From contig NW_003314265.1 of assembly GCF_000143415.4 (NCBI RefSeq), positions 3,654,443 through 3,718,442 of the forward strand: a stretch of DNA of 64,000 bases, in the 5' to 3' direction. Below are positions 11,470 to 22,726 of this stretch, piece by piece (within the stretch, counting starts at the first letter, position 1; the number at the start of each line of letters is the position of its first letter). Source of the stretch: Selaginella moellendorffii (Eukaryota > Streptophyta > Lycopodiopsida > Selaginellales > Selaginellaceae). A model generated the notes under the pieces. The model searched no databases and had not been told where the DNA came from. It saw only the letters and a program-made list of their open reading frames with translations. Both the position numbers and the translations under genes were made by a program.

Positions 11470-12900
11470 TGCCTTTTTTTCTTAGAATATTTGTGTACAT
11501 TATTTAATCTAATAACTGAAGTCTATCAAAGTTTAGTATAATCTATAATCAGGATTTAATGACACAACCTAAAAACATCATTTTTCCCAACGAAGTTTGA
11601 AAGATTAAGAGTGGATCATGCTCAAAACATCATCTTTTTCTTTTTCATACTCAAAGAAGCTTCAGAGTTATATTCAGAGAGTTTGCCACATTCATGATCC
11701 TATTCCTGGAGGTCGAGTGGAAGACTATATGAATCATATTGCCTCTATAACAGAGATGTAAACCAGAAGCAACACTTCTTGGTCCTTCTTTGTCTCTTGC
11801 AATGGAAACCAGCTGCTGAGTGATTGCATTGCATTTTGATGGCATTTGTCCAAGCAGGACGGTTTTGGATATCAAGAACCACTTCTATCAAATGGTGAGT
11901 ATTGAGACTACATTCCACTCTCTTGTTGGCTCTTGAGACTTTTGATGGTTTAACAAGCTGACCACGTAGTAGATGGTCTTGTTGTATGGTACCTCACATG
12001 GATAGATGAACCTGAATAAATTGATCTGATCAGATACAAACTCCATTGTTCAGCCATCCCAATAATACAAAACTCCTTTTTGATATCAAGCAAGTTTCCC
12101 CTATATTTTGGCTAGACAATTTATGTTTAGAGCCTTGGCAGTAGGAGGGGAATTAGTTTTCTTCTTTAGGACTGGATTTGAAGCAAGGATTGGGGAGATT
12201 TGTTTATTTTTCCGAGTCAAGGCACTAGAGCATGGTCTAGGAATGAGGAGTTTCATCACATTTTTGATCATTTACATAAAAAACCTTATTGATCAGCCTG
12301 CAATTTGATAATTCAGTTTTAAAACACGGATTTAAGTCCAAAGCAAGTGGAGTAAATGGCCAAAGTTCCTAAAGAAGATACCTAATTCCATGATGCCCAA
12401 ATCCATATCGATCAGACAAAGTGGATCAACATCAAGATCCTTTAATCCAAGTATATTACTCCCTCATCATAATGTATGCTTTGCACTAGGTGGACTTGCT
12501 TTTAGTGATAAAGCAATGAACATTCATACTTTAGAGATTTAATTATTAGAGCACATTTTGAGTTGATTATGAGATCAAGATAAGATTTATCTTTGGAAGT
12601 TTGGGGGATAATTAGGGATAATATAACCATTAAAAGCTTTTTACTTTGCCATTGCCTCCTTTGGAAACCCATAAACCATATTAGTACCTCCTTAATTATA
12701 CATATTGAACATCCATAAGTATATTTTTTATTTTATAGAACCACATTGCACAAGAATCCTAGCCAGTAGTGAGCACTAAGTACAAGGCCAAGAATACAAA
12801 CTAGGATGGTGGACAAGTGCTAAGAAAAAATTAGAAGAATTCAGCCCATTTAAAGGTTTGTACAAATTTGTATGCTAAACTAATCATGCTAACTTTGCAT
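11470..12900. other. Gene-poor AT-rich stretch
   Basis: No convincing gene is visible. Short frames such as the one on the minus strand at 11651-11875 lack recognisable domains. The composition is AT-rich and the sequence looks like decayed repeat DNA. No terminal repeats or tRNA-like elements were found. Confidence 0.4.
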
Positions 12901-12979
12901 GTGGATGACTAAGTCTATTTTGTGGACAGATATGTGGCCTAAGCCTGGCTTGTTCTTGATCTGTTGCTAGTACTTGAGC

Positions 12980-13785
12980 TTGAGCCACTACTCAGTGCAG
13001 GAGTTCTTTGAGCACTTCCTGTCCATCGTACGTGAGTTTCTAGCTTTGCAAAGATTTCACGATCCTACTGAGCCATGATAACTAGTGGTCAAAGAGCACA
13101 TCATTTGAGCATGCACACTACAATCTGACTGCCGGAAGTGAACATCCACCAGTGGGGCATCAAGCGCACTTATTAATGCATGGCGCTTTACGGAGCAGAG
13201 TGCTAGCCCCCAACTTAGTCGGAACTTGTGGAACAAACTGGAGGCCTCAAGAAACACTTCATTTGGCGTCTACAAAGCCCCTTATTCAATCCTTGTTCTC
13301 CACACAGCACTGGAATTCCTAGTGTGGAGACTCACATACATCTATAGCAGGTACCAACAAAAGCTGGCAGATGCCGCCATACAAGAGTTATAGGAGATGG
13401 CATATATTGGACGTGACAACCTCTTCAGGAATGGGGCCACATGGACAATATTCCTATGACAAAGGTTCGATGTGCATTCGGATATAACAACCTCACCCCC
13501 TTCCAAGGATTCTTCCGAGTTACCAAATGGGATGGCATCAACTGGTGGAGGAACTAGGATGCCACACTAAGCCTAAGATTTAAAGAGAGCTGAGAGAAAG
13601 TGGAGGACATGAACCACGTCGTGAATGACTGTCCGACATATAAACACCTCCAAAGGCCACCAATCCCATGTACAAGATGGATGATCCAACTGCCTGAATT
13701 CTTGCGGGAGGTGCAACTCACACACCAAGACCTAGTGGTGCATGCGCTCGTGGTCTTTACATCAACCACTAGCACTTTGTATTGA
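12980..13785 (+). pseudogene. LINE-type retroelement 3' remnant
   Basis: The plus-strand reading frame after about 13460 gives 'VRCAFGYNNLTPFQGF', then stops, then 'VEDMNHVVNDCPTYKHLQ'. This matches the zinc-binding domain after the reverse transcriptase of non-LTR elements, where the form is roughly 'GYN..L..C..C....ED..H.L..CP.Y..LR'. The cysteine pair before the acidic motif has been lost and stops interrupt it. Upstream sequence from about 12980 may belong to the same element but has no clear motif. The source element would be a LINE; no polyA tail or target-site duplication could be fixed. Confidence 0.42.
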
Positions 13786-13829
13786 GATGTCGCTTTTTTC
13801 TTCTTAGAATTCTGAAAACAGTAAGCTTA

Positions 13830-14390
13830 AACTTTGAACGACGGTAAAAGCATATTTCTCTTTCCTTCTTTTCTGTCTGTCGGTTGGTGGGTTGGAATTT
13901 ATGATTGCTACCGCTGGATTGAAAGGGACCATGCAGTTTTTTGTTACACAAGAACAATCAAACACCGAATTGTTTGGGTGGACGCCATTCAAAGGGCATT
14001 GACCCTTTCTTTCAATCTTTTCACGATACTTTTGTCTGGTTGGCGATTCTCTCCGACCTCTCTAATCTTTGCTTCCGAGATTGTCACCATCGATAGAATC
14101 TCTCTCTGTTACTGCGGCTTGGATTTATACACACCACCTCCGCTTAGGCCAAAAGCTCATTGTGTTGGCCTCGCGACGCCCGGGTTTGGCTGGCCAGCTC
14201 GGCCGCATTAAAGACGCTGCTGGCCAGGCGGAGCGAGGCTGTACCCTTCTCTGCCTGTTCTTCAATTCCCAACGCTACCTCCTTCATTCATTCCCCGCCT
14301 ATATCTTCTCGAGACATCCCACCGTGCCTCCCAGTGAGTGGCCTCTCTCCCTCCGGAGTGGCGAGAACAATCCACCCATCAGCTCGAGCT
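13830..14390. promoter_or_regulatory. Upstream region of the GMC oxidoreductase gene
   Basis: About 560 bases precede the start codon at 14391. 'ggatttatacacacc' near 14120 is a weak TATA-like site, and the last 150 bases are C/T-rich as expected for a plant 5' leader. No open frame in this stretch resembles a known protein. Confidence 0.3.
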
Positions 14391-16494
14391 ATGGAGTCGG
14401 CCGCGGCGATCTCTCTCGCGCTTTCCTTCTACCTCCTCTTCCTCTCCTCCACTCTCGCAGAGTCGACCTCCCCAACTCGCCCACGTAATGGAGCCCATCC
14501 CAGTGGCACAAGTGAGTTGGAGCTCTCTCTTTTGAAGCAACGCGCTCTCTTGCAGCATTTCTAACAAGTGGTTTCTTACAGACCACAAGTACTCGTTCCT
14601 CAAGGATGCATCCCGATCGCCACCCGCCAAGCAATACGACTACATTATCGTGGGCGGCGGCGCCGCTGGCTGCGCCTTGGCCGCCACCCTCTCTGCCAAG
14701 CATTCGGTCCTCCTCCTGGAGCGCGGCGGCGTGCCTTACGGCGTCTCCACCATCGAGCGCGTCGACGGCTTCCACGTCAATCTCCTCGACTACGACAACT
14801 ACACGTCCGTGGCGCAGGGCTACCGCTCCGAGGACGGCGTGCTGAGCCACCGCGGCCGCGTCCTGGGCGGCGGCACGGCGCTCAATGCCGGCTTCTACAC
14901 GCGCGCTAGCCGCGCAGAGGTGGCCATGTTTGGCTGGGAGCCCGAGCTGGTCGAGCAGGGCTACCGCTGGGTGGAGGCGAAGGTGGCGTTCAAGCCCGTG
15001 GTGCCCGAGTGGCAGGCGGCGCTCAAGGCAGCCATGATCCAGTCCGGGGTGGTGCCTGACAATGGGTTCACGTACGAGCACCTCGTCGGCTCCAAGGTGG
15101 GCGGCACCATTTTCGATCCCCAGGGCAAGCGGCACACCGCTGCGGACCTCCTGGAGTACGCCACCCCGGCCAACACTCGCGTCCTCATCCACGCCACGGT
15201 GCACAAGGTCCTCTTTGATCCAGCCTCGGGTAAGTCTCGGACTCTCTTTCCTGGTCTCATGTCTGCGTCGATCTCGAATGCTTGCTCGACGGTCTTGAAT
15301 GTTTGCAGGAAGTACTAACATTAACTTTTCACGAGAGACGTGTTCTTTGTTCTTGCTGTGTGTAATGATGTTCGCCTTTAATGCCCCCATAACGTAGCTC
15401 ACCGCCACCTTTTGGGCATGCAGTCAAGTCCGGCAAACCGCGCGCCGTGGGCGTATCGTACACGGACAAGCTGGGCGGCTCCCACACCGCGACGCTGGCA
15501 CCGCGCGGCGAGGTGATCGTCTCCTCGGGTGCCGTGGGCAGCCCGCAGCTCCTCCAGCTGAGCGGCATCGGCCCAAAGTCGGAGCTCTCGGCGCTGGGCA
15601 TCCCGCTCGTTCTGGACCACCCCCAGGTTGGGCAAGCGATGGCGGACAACCCGAACAACGTCTTCTTCAGCGCCGGCTCCACGGAGCAGCCATACTCGCT
15701 CGTCAACGTCGCTGGCATCACCGAGTTCGGAAGCTACATCGAGGAGCTCAGCGCGGGGCAAAACACCACGGGCTTGATCCAGTGCTTCGTGCAGATGCTC
15801 AAGGACCCGGCCAAGCTCGTCAACCCGGCGTACCTGGAGCTCGTCCGCAGCCCCCCGGACTTCGTGCTCCCATATCTCCCGCAGCTCACGTACGTGGTCC
15901 AGAAGGTCTCGGGGCCCTTCTCCAAGGGGTTCTTGCGGCTCAAGACCACGGACGTGAGGGACAACCCGATCGTTCGCTACAATTACTACCAGCACCCGCG
16001 GGATCTGGCGGTGTGCGTCCAGGCGGTGAAGGTGATCAGCAAGACGGTGCGCGCGCCGGCATTCCACAAGTTTAGCTACCAGAAGGCGAGCCAGGTGCCG
16101 CAGAACCTGGCGTTCGTGCTCCAGGCGGCCAGCGGATTCATACCGCCGGCGGACACGTCCAACGACACCGCGCTGGCGCAGTACTGCGTGGATAGCGTGG
16201 TTACCATCTGGCACGCGCATGGTGGGTGCCTGGTTGGGGGCGTGGTGGACAAGGAGCACCGGGTGATCGGCACCGAGGCGCTGCGGGTGATCGACATCTC
16301 TACGTTCAACTCGACGCCGGGGGCCAATCCTCAGGCCACGGTGATGATGCTTGGGAGGTGAGAGCTAGAAGTTTGGGCGATGGTGTTCTTGGCTGATCTG
16401 GTTGCGTGCTTCTCTCTCTCTCAGGTACATGGGGCTGCGGATGATGCAACAGCGCAAGCAGGAGGAGCTGGAAGCGGCCGGGAGAGAACACTGA
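14391..16494 (+). CDS. GMC oxidoreductase, HOTHEAD/mandelonitrile-lyase-like
   Basis: Four exons (14391-14511, 14582-15229, 15424-16357, 16425-16494) join in frame to about 590 residues. An N-terminal signal peptide ('ALSFYLLFLSSTLAE') predicts secretion. The FAD dinucleotide fold is 'YDYIIVGGGAAGCALAATLS' with the later Glu in 'VLLLERGG', and the GMC signature 'HRGRVLGGGTALNAGFYTR' follows. The second GMC signature is 'VIVSSGAVGSPQLLQLSGIGP'. The catalytic end has 'TIWHAHGGCLVGGVVD' and 'STPGANPQATVMMLGRYMG', giving the conserved His and Asn. Plant relatives include HOTHEAD (cuticle and organ fusion, proposed omega-hydroxy fatty acid oxidation) and mandelonitrile lyases. A cuticle role would parallel the CER1-like gene in this window, but that link is inference. 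Confidence 0.9.
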
Positions 16495-16888
16495 ATTGGC
16501 GAGTTAGGTGAGACGTGAGAGAGCGGAAGGATCTTGCAATTCGTCCGTCCGTGTAGCTCGCTCTGTATACTTGCTGGGTGTTTGAGCAGCTAATGGTTGA
16601 TTTGTGCCCATTCGAATGGAAAGAATTAGTCTCGGCTTTCTTTGTCCTTCGCTCTTGAGTGCGTTCTTGAGGAGGAATTGATTTCGCGAGCGAATTGTAC
16701 GCCTGGGCAGTGAGGAGACTGGAAAAAGTTAGAATTCAATCGAGAGGCTTGCTGTACAGGAATGATACAGACCACCCCATGTACTGTAATTCAAGTGGGA
16801 GTAGCCAATTCTGTCAGGAAATGTCCTGGCGCCACGTGTTATTCGCTTTTCCTGTTTTATTTAGGGTTCTTGGCATTGGATCGCGGCC

Positions 16889-18186
16889 ATGGCCGCTGGA
16901 TCATCGCGGCAGCAGCAGCAGCAGCAGGACACGGTGGTGCCGCCCTATGTGAAGGCGCTGTCGGGATCGCTGGGCGGCATTGTGGAGGCGAGCTGCCTCC
17001 AGCCGATCGATGTGATCAAGACGAGGCTGCAGCTGGACACCGCGAGGCAGTACAGGGGGATCGCCAACTGCGGCGTCACGATCGTCAGGAGCGAGGGCGT
17101 GCGGGCGCTGTGGAAGGGATTGACGCCCTTCGCCACGCATCTGACGCTCAAGTACACGCTGCGAATGGGGACCAACGCGCTGCTCCAGACGTTTCTGGCC
17201 GATTCCGACACGGGCAAGCTCAGCTCCGCGGCGAGGCTGGCCTCGGGATTTGGAGCTGGAGTGCTGGAAGCGCTCGTTATCGTCACACCATTCGAGGTTA
17301 GTCGCTCTCTCTTTGTTTTCTTCTTGCTTTGTTTTTTCTCCTGTCGTGAAAGAGCGTGAGTTCCTTGCGTTTTCCTCACTGCTAGTGGCAAGGATGTGAA
17401 TTGTAGCTGCTAGTTTGTGTGTAGATTGTGCTTGATTCGTCCTCCATTCTTTTTGTTCTTGGCTGGTCAGTAACTTTCGGTGTTCCCGGTAGAAGTCCCT
17501 TCGACGAACGATCATTGCTTGAGCTTTTCTGTTATCCTCGCAATTCTTGGAGAGCTTCGTGATACTTGGTGTCGAAAATACGTGAGTTCCTAGTGATCTC
17601 ATCGTTTCTTTTGACTTCCATGCGTGATCTACAGGTGGTGAAGATCAGGCTCCAGCAGCAGCGAGGCCTCAGCCGTGACAAGCTCCTGTACAAGGGCCCG
17701 ATCCACTGCGCTGGAACGATCATCCAGCAAGAGGGGATCCTGGGCCTCTGGTCGGGGGCTCTCCCCACCGTGATGCGCAACGGGATCAACCAGGCCGCCA
17801 TGTTCACCGCCAAGAACACCTTCGACTCCATGCTGTGGAAGAAGCACGAAGGCGACGGACGAACTCTACAACCTTGGCAGTCCATGGCGTCGGGATTCCT
17901 GGCCGGGTGCGTCGGCCCCGTTTGCACGGGGCCTTTCGACGTTGTCAAGACGCGGCTCATGGCGCAGAGCAGGAAGAATCCAAAGTACTCTGGGATGTTT
18001 CACGCGATCGCCACCATTCGAGCCGAGGAAGGCGTGCTCGCGCTGTGGAAGGGCCTGCTGCCCAGGCTGATGAGAATTCCTCCCGGGCAAGCGATTATGT
18101 GGGCAGTCGCGGACCAGATCACCGGTTTGTACGAGCGAAAGTTCGTCCTGCCGTCGCCATCGTCGACGTCGAATGGAGTGATCTGA
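16889..18186 (+). CDS. SFC1: Mitochondrial succinate/fumarate carrier
   Basis: Two exons (16889-17296 and 17635-18186) encode 319 residues. Three mitochondrial-carrier repeats are visible. Their signature P-x-[DE]-x-x-[KR] motifs read 'QPIDVIKTRLQ', 'TPFEVVKIRLQ' and 'GPFDVVKTRLM', each followed by the second-half pattern around 'G...LWKG' ('GVRALWKGL', 'GILGLWSG', 'GVLALWKGLLPRLMRIPPG'). This matches plant mSFC1, which exchanges fumarate for cytosolic succinate across the inner mitochondrial membrane. A CAG run near 16910-16926 encodes a poly-Gln N-terminus. The intron falls exactly before the second signature's Val-Val. The promoter holds 'tttagggttctt' near 16861, an inverted telo-box. Confidence 0.92.
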
Positions 18187-18371
18187 TATGATCTGGAGGA
18201 GTCCAAGAGAAAGAACTCAGAGAAGTAGAAACTTTGATCGATCGAGAGGCTAGAAACTCCAAGGAGCCAGGCTTACGTTCTCGTGTAAGTCGTTTTTTGT
18301 TCTAAAACATTGAATAACTTGAAGCTTTCTTACATGTAATGTGCATTGTATGCGGGTTTTTAGGGTTCTTG

Positions 18372-18985
18372 ATGGCGAGCGCGAGCTTCGTGATTGCTGC
18401 GCCTCTCCAATGCGGCGTCTCTCATTGCTCCGGGCAGAGGCGCAGGAGGATCACTGCGTTCGTGAGATGCTGCTGGAAGGAAGTCGTGGATTCTTCATCT
18501 GGAAAGGTATTGTATCGCGTTCTAAGTCTATGCTCTTAGTCTGTGAGCTTTTCGTGCATGCAGCCTTACTACTGGAATATCGAAACGAATGAGACGAGAT
18601 GGAATTTGCCAAGTTTTCCTGAGGAGCCTCTTACTCCTGTTCTTGCGGAAGAGGAGCTCACGGCGATTTTGCTCGCGGCCGACACTGATAAATTTGGGGA
18701 CATTGCGAACAACTACAGGTAGGAAGCTTTCCTGTTGAAAAGTAGAATAAAAGATTTTAATTCTGTTCTTGTCAGGCCTCAATGCTTTGAGCTAAGCTAC
18801 TTCGATTATCTGACTGCCAGAATCGAAGCCAGCAAAGACAGTGAATCCAAGTCTGCGAATTCTCGTTTACAAGATTTTCTTGGATCTTCTAACCTTCGTT
18901 CATTTTGTTTTACAGGCTAGCTTTGGAACGATTGCGTGCAAGGCTGTCCAATCCTTTGCTGAAGAATCCTCCGCCATGGGCTTAA
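18372..18985 (+). CDS. Small WW-domain protein, probably plastid-targeted
   Basis: Four exons (18372-18506, 18564-18718, 18776-18850, 18916-18985) add to 435 bases, 144 residues, all with GT-AG introns and phases that agree. The N-terminus is Ser/Ala/Arg-rich and looks like a transit peptide. A WW domain crosses the first intron: '[25 protein letters not shown]'. The spacing Trp...Tyr-Tyr...Trp and the final 'NLP' fit the fold, which binds proline-rich peptides. The rest reads 'RPQCFELSYFDYLTARI' and ends in a basic helix with 'LALERLRARLSNPLLKNPPPWA'. I do not recognise the family. An inverted telo-box 'ttagggttc' lies just before the start codon. Part of exons 2-3 is repeated downstream. 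Confidence 0.65.
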
Positions 18986-19054
18986 TAAGCTGGCCAAAGC
19001 TGGTGAGTTTTGGTCTCACCAGAATAATTCAGTGCATAATCGATCGTTTAAAAG

Positions 19055-19225
19055 ATTTTCTTGGATCTTCTAGCCTTCATTGATTTTGTTTTACAGGCTA
19101 GTTTTGGAATTTGGACATTGCGAACAACTACAGGTAGGAATATTTCCTGTTGAGAATAAAAGAATTTACTTCTGTTCTTGTCAGGCGTCAATGCTTTGAG
19201 CTAAGCTACTTCGATTACAATCTTA
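19055..19225 (+). repeat. Partial duplicate of WW-gene exons
   Basis: This segment repeats the end of exon 2, the second intron and the start of exon 3 of the preceding gene. It shares 'ggacattgcgaacaactacaggtagga', 'ttctgttcttgtcagg' and 'gtcaatgctttgagctaagctacttcgatta' with the source at about 18697-18810. A copy of the 'aaaagattttcttggatcttc' intron sequence lies just before it (19050-19072). The copy lacks exon 1 and ends abruptly near 19220, so it is non-functional or at most an alternative exon. Confidence 0.75.
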
Positions 19226-20079
19226 CATCATCAAGCATTCAATCCAAGGCAATCAATTCCGGAGATACCTGGAGATTTCATCTGAATGTGTATGATTTGA
19301 TAACGTTGAGAGGAAGTTACCTTCAGGTTACCTTGAATCACCTCTTCAATTACTGTTGCCACAATAGCACTCAAAGAAGCTATCTGGCTCAAAGCTCAAG
19401 ACGTTGCTCAAAGGGTTGTCCAAGAGAATCCAAGTGACGTGCTTCATTTTATTCATGAACAATGAGAATAGTAGAGTTGGCCACCAGCACATTCGCATGA
19501 CTTCCTATTGAAGAAAGCAAGTGTCGCAAGCTCAACTTGTTCATTGAAAGTTGTGGCAAGATGCGGCAACTTGTTCAGCTAATTCAACCAATTCATGTAC
19601 TCACTGAATTATTTTTTGATTTTCCGCTGGCTTTCATAGTCTTTATGGGAGCTCGTGGCACAAACAGGAGTTTGTTGAGTTGCTGCTCAAGAGTCGGCCC
19701 TTGCACAGAAGTTGGCTGCTGCTCGAGCAGCAAGAGCTGCGGTGGCTGCTGCTTGGGTGTAGGGGGAAGTAATGGTTGCGCCAATGTGCTTTCAAGTATG
19801 TATCCTCGAGCGGGCAAGAGTCGTTTAAGTAGCTGGCGCATGTCTCTTTACCTCCTCGACCACAAAGCGTCGCTGTAATCTGTGCTTTGTGATCTAGGCT
19901 TCGTCTTATCCTTCTACCACAAGACAAGGTCAAAAGGAAGATTAACAAGGTGGTGCATACGTGCCATCTACTGCGACGACCAAAAAGCTTTACCTGCTTT
20001 CTAGAGCCCTAAGACGTGCATTTATAGTTTCCCATGAAATGAAACCATGGCTGAAAAAAAAAAATGCTGCTTGACAACA
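19226..20079. other. Unassigned region before tRNA
   Basis: No gene is evident. One plus-strand frame (19537-19878) is open but Cys/Ser-rich and unlike a known protein. An alternative frame around 19690-19760 reads as an Ala-rich helix broken by stops. It may be a decayed gene, but I cannot name it. Confidence 0.3.
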
Positions 20080-20150
20080 GGTCCTACCGAGACTTGAACT
20101 CGGGCTACTGGATTCAGAGTCCAGTGTCCTTACCACTAGACCATAGGACC
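20080..20150 (-). tRNA. tRNA-Gln (anticodon CTG)
   Basis: Read on the minus strand, the 71-base segment folds as a cloverleaf. The acceptor arms GGTCCTA and TAGGACC pair perfectly. The D arm holds 'GTCTAGTGGT', the anticodon stem-loop is CTGGA-CTCTGAA-TCCAG (anticodon CTG), and the T arm is CCGAG-TTCAAGT-CTCGG. It closely resembles eukaryotic cytosolic tRNA-Gln. The internal A box and B box ('AGTTCAAGTC') for RNA polymerase III are intact. On the minus strand a run of T follows a short distance beyond the 3' end (the plus-strand A run near 20054-20063). There is no intron and no encoded CCA. Confidence 0.93.
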
Positions 20151-20272
20151 ATCTTCTTTGTAAAGGACTTGCTCTACTCAGGAATATTGAAATGTCTGTT
20201 GGATTGCATAGATTCTAGACTTACAAAACAACGCAAACAAGCGTTAAATGTGTGATTCGAAAACCCGATCTA

Positions 20273-21531
20273 TCAAAGCTTGTATTCCGAGACTCGCATC
20301 CACTTGGTGGCGGACCACTTGTCACCTTTGATCACCGGACACCCTCCTGGATGAAGCAAAAATTAAAAATAAAATAAAAATGGACGAAGCTCTTCAATAC
20401 TGCGATTAACTTGAAGGAAAGAAAGCTCACCGTGTAAGCTCGAGTGATCGAGCTGCGCGTCGGGTGACATGCTCCAAAACAGCAGCGCGTCTCCTCTCTT
20501 TGGCCGCACTGAAACCCCACGCCTCCCACACTCCGAGAGCTGATTATGCCATGGAAGCGAGCTCGAGTTCTTGGCCGATTTAGGGAACACAGTCTCGCCA
20601 CCTTCCTCCACATCCGTCCTGTTCTTTCCCAATAAGCATCACTTTGATGAATCAGAAACCATCTTCTCACACTTACAAGTACATGAGGAGCGTCGCTATT
20701 CTCTGGCCACCGTTTCTGGTGTTGACGGTGTCATAGAAGAAGTCGTGGTGAGCGTCGTACTTCTGGCCGGGTTCGTAGTGAAGAACCTGAATTCCCTCTC
20801 CATGATCTTCAAAGTGTAACAGTCAGCAAACCAAAGAACTGATCGGGAAAAGTGTGTTTACCCTTTGGAATGAATGTTAGCTTTGCAATCTTGTCCTCGA
20901 TCTCAGATATAACTCTGTCCTGTCCTCGGTTCAAGAACATCCCCGAGCTCGTCCGCACCCTGTGATATCCAGATTATTTCACTCGTTAAGGTGGAAAGCG
21001 TAGTAAGAACCTGCTATCGCGGCTTCCACCGGTTTGGCTATCCACAACAGTGGACTTTTGCATGAGGGGCATCGCGACTCGGATCAGATGGTCGCATTCA
21101 TCGTCGGTCTGTCAAGCATGATCACGTCTAAGAAACGAGCACAAAAAACCACTTTTCCGGATCGACTTACTAGAAAGTTGTGAACAAGGGAAGCTCGAGG
21201 CGTCCACGAGATAATCTCCGACCAAGGCTCATGCTTCCCTTCGCCAACCTCTTCTCTGAGAAAACACGAGAAAACGAGCCAATCAAAGGACTAGGTAGCG
21301 AGAAATTTCGCCTAAAAACACCCACATTTGTTCCAGTAAACGATCGGGTAGCCGCAGCGAGATGGAAGCGTCTGAGTGATTCAATCCCGCCGGAACGCCC
21401 ACAATTCCCACACCCACGAGGAGGAAGAGCGCCACGGACATGAGCGCCAGCGTCGCCAGCACTGCTGTGCACAAAGCCCTACCGCTGGCGCTACCGCTCC
21501 AGCGCCCTCGAATCCGGTCGCCTTTGGCCAT
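20273..21531 (-). CDS. Prolyl 4-hydroxylase
   Basis: About seven exons run leftward from ATG 21531. The N-terminus is a type II membrane anchor ('TAVLATLALMSVALFLLVGVGIVGV'). Then come 'EIISWTPRASLVHNFL', 'DECDHLIRVAMPLMQKSTVVD', 'RTSSGMFLNRGQD' and 'VLHYEPGQKYDAHHDFF', which holds the iron-binding His-x-Asp. The distal part has 'GGQRIATLLMYL', 'DVEEGGETVFP', and near the end 'DHSSLHGGCPVIKGDKWSATKW', with the second His and the 2-oxoglutarate-binding Lys. These are the full set of P4H catalytic residues. Plant P4Hs hydroxylate proline in extensins and arabinogalactan proteins in the ER/Golgi. The C-terminus ends 'MRVSEYKL', without the ShK toxin-like domain some plant P4Hs carry. Confidence 0.9.
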
Positions 21532-21745
21532 GCTCCCCGATCCAACCGCCAAGCCCTACTAACACTCACAGCTCCAGATCGCGCTCCCGATCCGTGGCGC
21601 CGACCGAATTCCGCGATCCATCCACCTTCGAAACCACGGCCGCGTTTCTATTAGGACGACCAAGCAAAGGAAACAAAACCAACGAGCGTTCGATTCTCCT
21701 TCATACACGTTGACTTTTCCGGAATAGTTGACCAGGTCAACGCTC

Positions 21746-22657
21746 TCAAGTATAGAGATCTCTCCACTCGCCGGGTTTTCTCGCGTCCCTGGTGATGAAA
21801 CTCTCTGGGAGGCTTCGATCCATCATCTGGGTGGAGAATTCCAGCGCCAGCCACTGCGCGAGGAGGCCTCCAAGGTGCGCGATCGCCTGGCTTGATCGAA
21901 CGAGTTTAGATCCTTGCATGTTCAAGCAAAAACTTCACCTGGAATGCGCAATCCTTCTCTCTCGAGACGAGGGCTCCGTCTTGGGGGCTCACGCGACGAA
22001 CTGGGACGAGGAGGATCACTCCGGGAGCTCCCATGACGCGCATGAGATGGACGAGACACGCCAGGAACTCGTCCTTGGGCTGGAGGTCTTGCGGGGCGTC
22101 GATGAGCTCCCCGAACATCTGGCTGCGAGCCGAGAGGTCGTCGTTGATGACGAGCTTGTGCGCGAGCCGGGCACCGGCGGTGTTGTGGCGGGAATCCACG
22201 CTCGGGAATGGCGCGGCGCTGGGGACGAAGATGGTGAAGCTCTCCTCGTCGGCTGGAGCGTTGTGGAAAATGTAGCGCAGGAGCTCGTGGGCGACGCAGG
22301 AATGGAGATGCGGTGGCGGCTCTTGCGCGAGGATGATCAAGGAAACCTAGAGTGGAACGAAAACGAGAATGGATCGATCGACAAACTTTTGCGTGAGAGC
22401 GTACCATTGGAACCTCCCCCTTGCTGTAATTCACGACTTCTAGGAGCACATTTCCATCGGGCAAGCCGTAGGAATCGAGAGATAGAGTGGCGTGCGAGAC
22501 ACTGCGCGATCAATTGGAGCGCGTGAGAAAGAGAAGCGCCTAGGCGCAATGCTTACGAGCGATCGAGCGAGGAGGATCCAAGCGCGCCAGCGATGCGTTG
22601 CCCAGTGCCAAGCCCGTCGGGATAGGCGACGAGCACGCTCTGTGCAAGAAACTTCAT
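21746..22657 (-). CDS. Conserved protein, unidentified (possible proteasome-assembly-chaperone-like)
   Basis: Four exons from ATG 22657: 'MKFLAQSVLVAYPDGLGTGQ', then 'HATLSLDSYGLPDGNVLLEVVNY', then the large exon at about 22349-21950 ('LIILAQEPPPHLHSCVAHELLRYIF', 'FTIFVPSAAP', 'DEFLACLVHLMRVMGAP'). The last exon gives 'AIAHLGGLLAQWLALEFSTQMM' and ends at 21746. Splice phases agree throughout. The alternating hydrophobic strand pattern and the late helix vaguely recall proteasome assembly chaperone 1, but no diagnostic motif is clear, so the name is tentative. It is head to head with the tiny gene at 22727, with 69 bases between start codons. Confidence 0.55.
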
Positions 22658-22726
22658 TAGAAGCCCAAAAGCCCTAGAGAATATGCCTTGAAGATGCCTA
22701 AACCCTAAACCTTATCCCGCCCAGCG
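22658..22726. promoter_or_regulatory. 69-base divergent promoter with double telo-box
   Basis: Between two opposed ATGs lies 'gcctaaaccctaaacct', two overlapping telo-box units (AAACCCTA) at about 22698-22713, plus 'aaaagccctag' upstream. Site II/telo-box pairs drive many growth-linked plant genes. Sharing by the two genes is inferred from the spacing. Confidence 0.5.

Noticed and set aside
14389-15408. 339-residue minus-strand frame opposite the GMC oxidoreductase
   Set aside because: Antisense shadow of a GC-rich exon; composition is Arg/His/Leu-rich with no motif.
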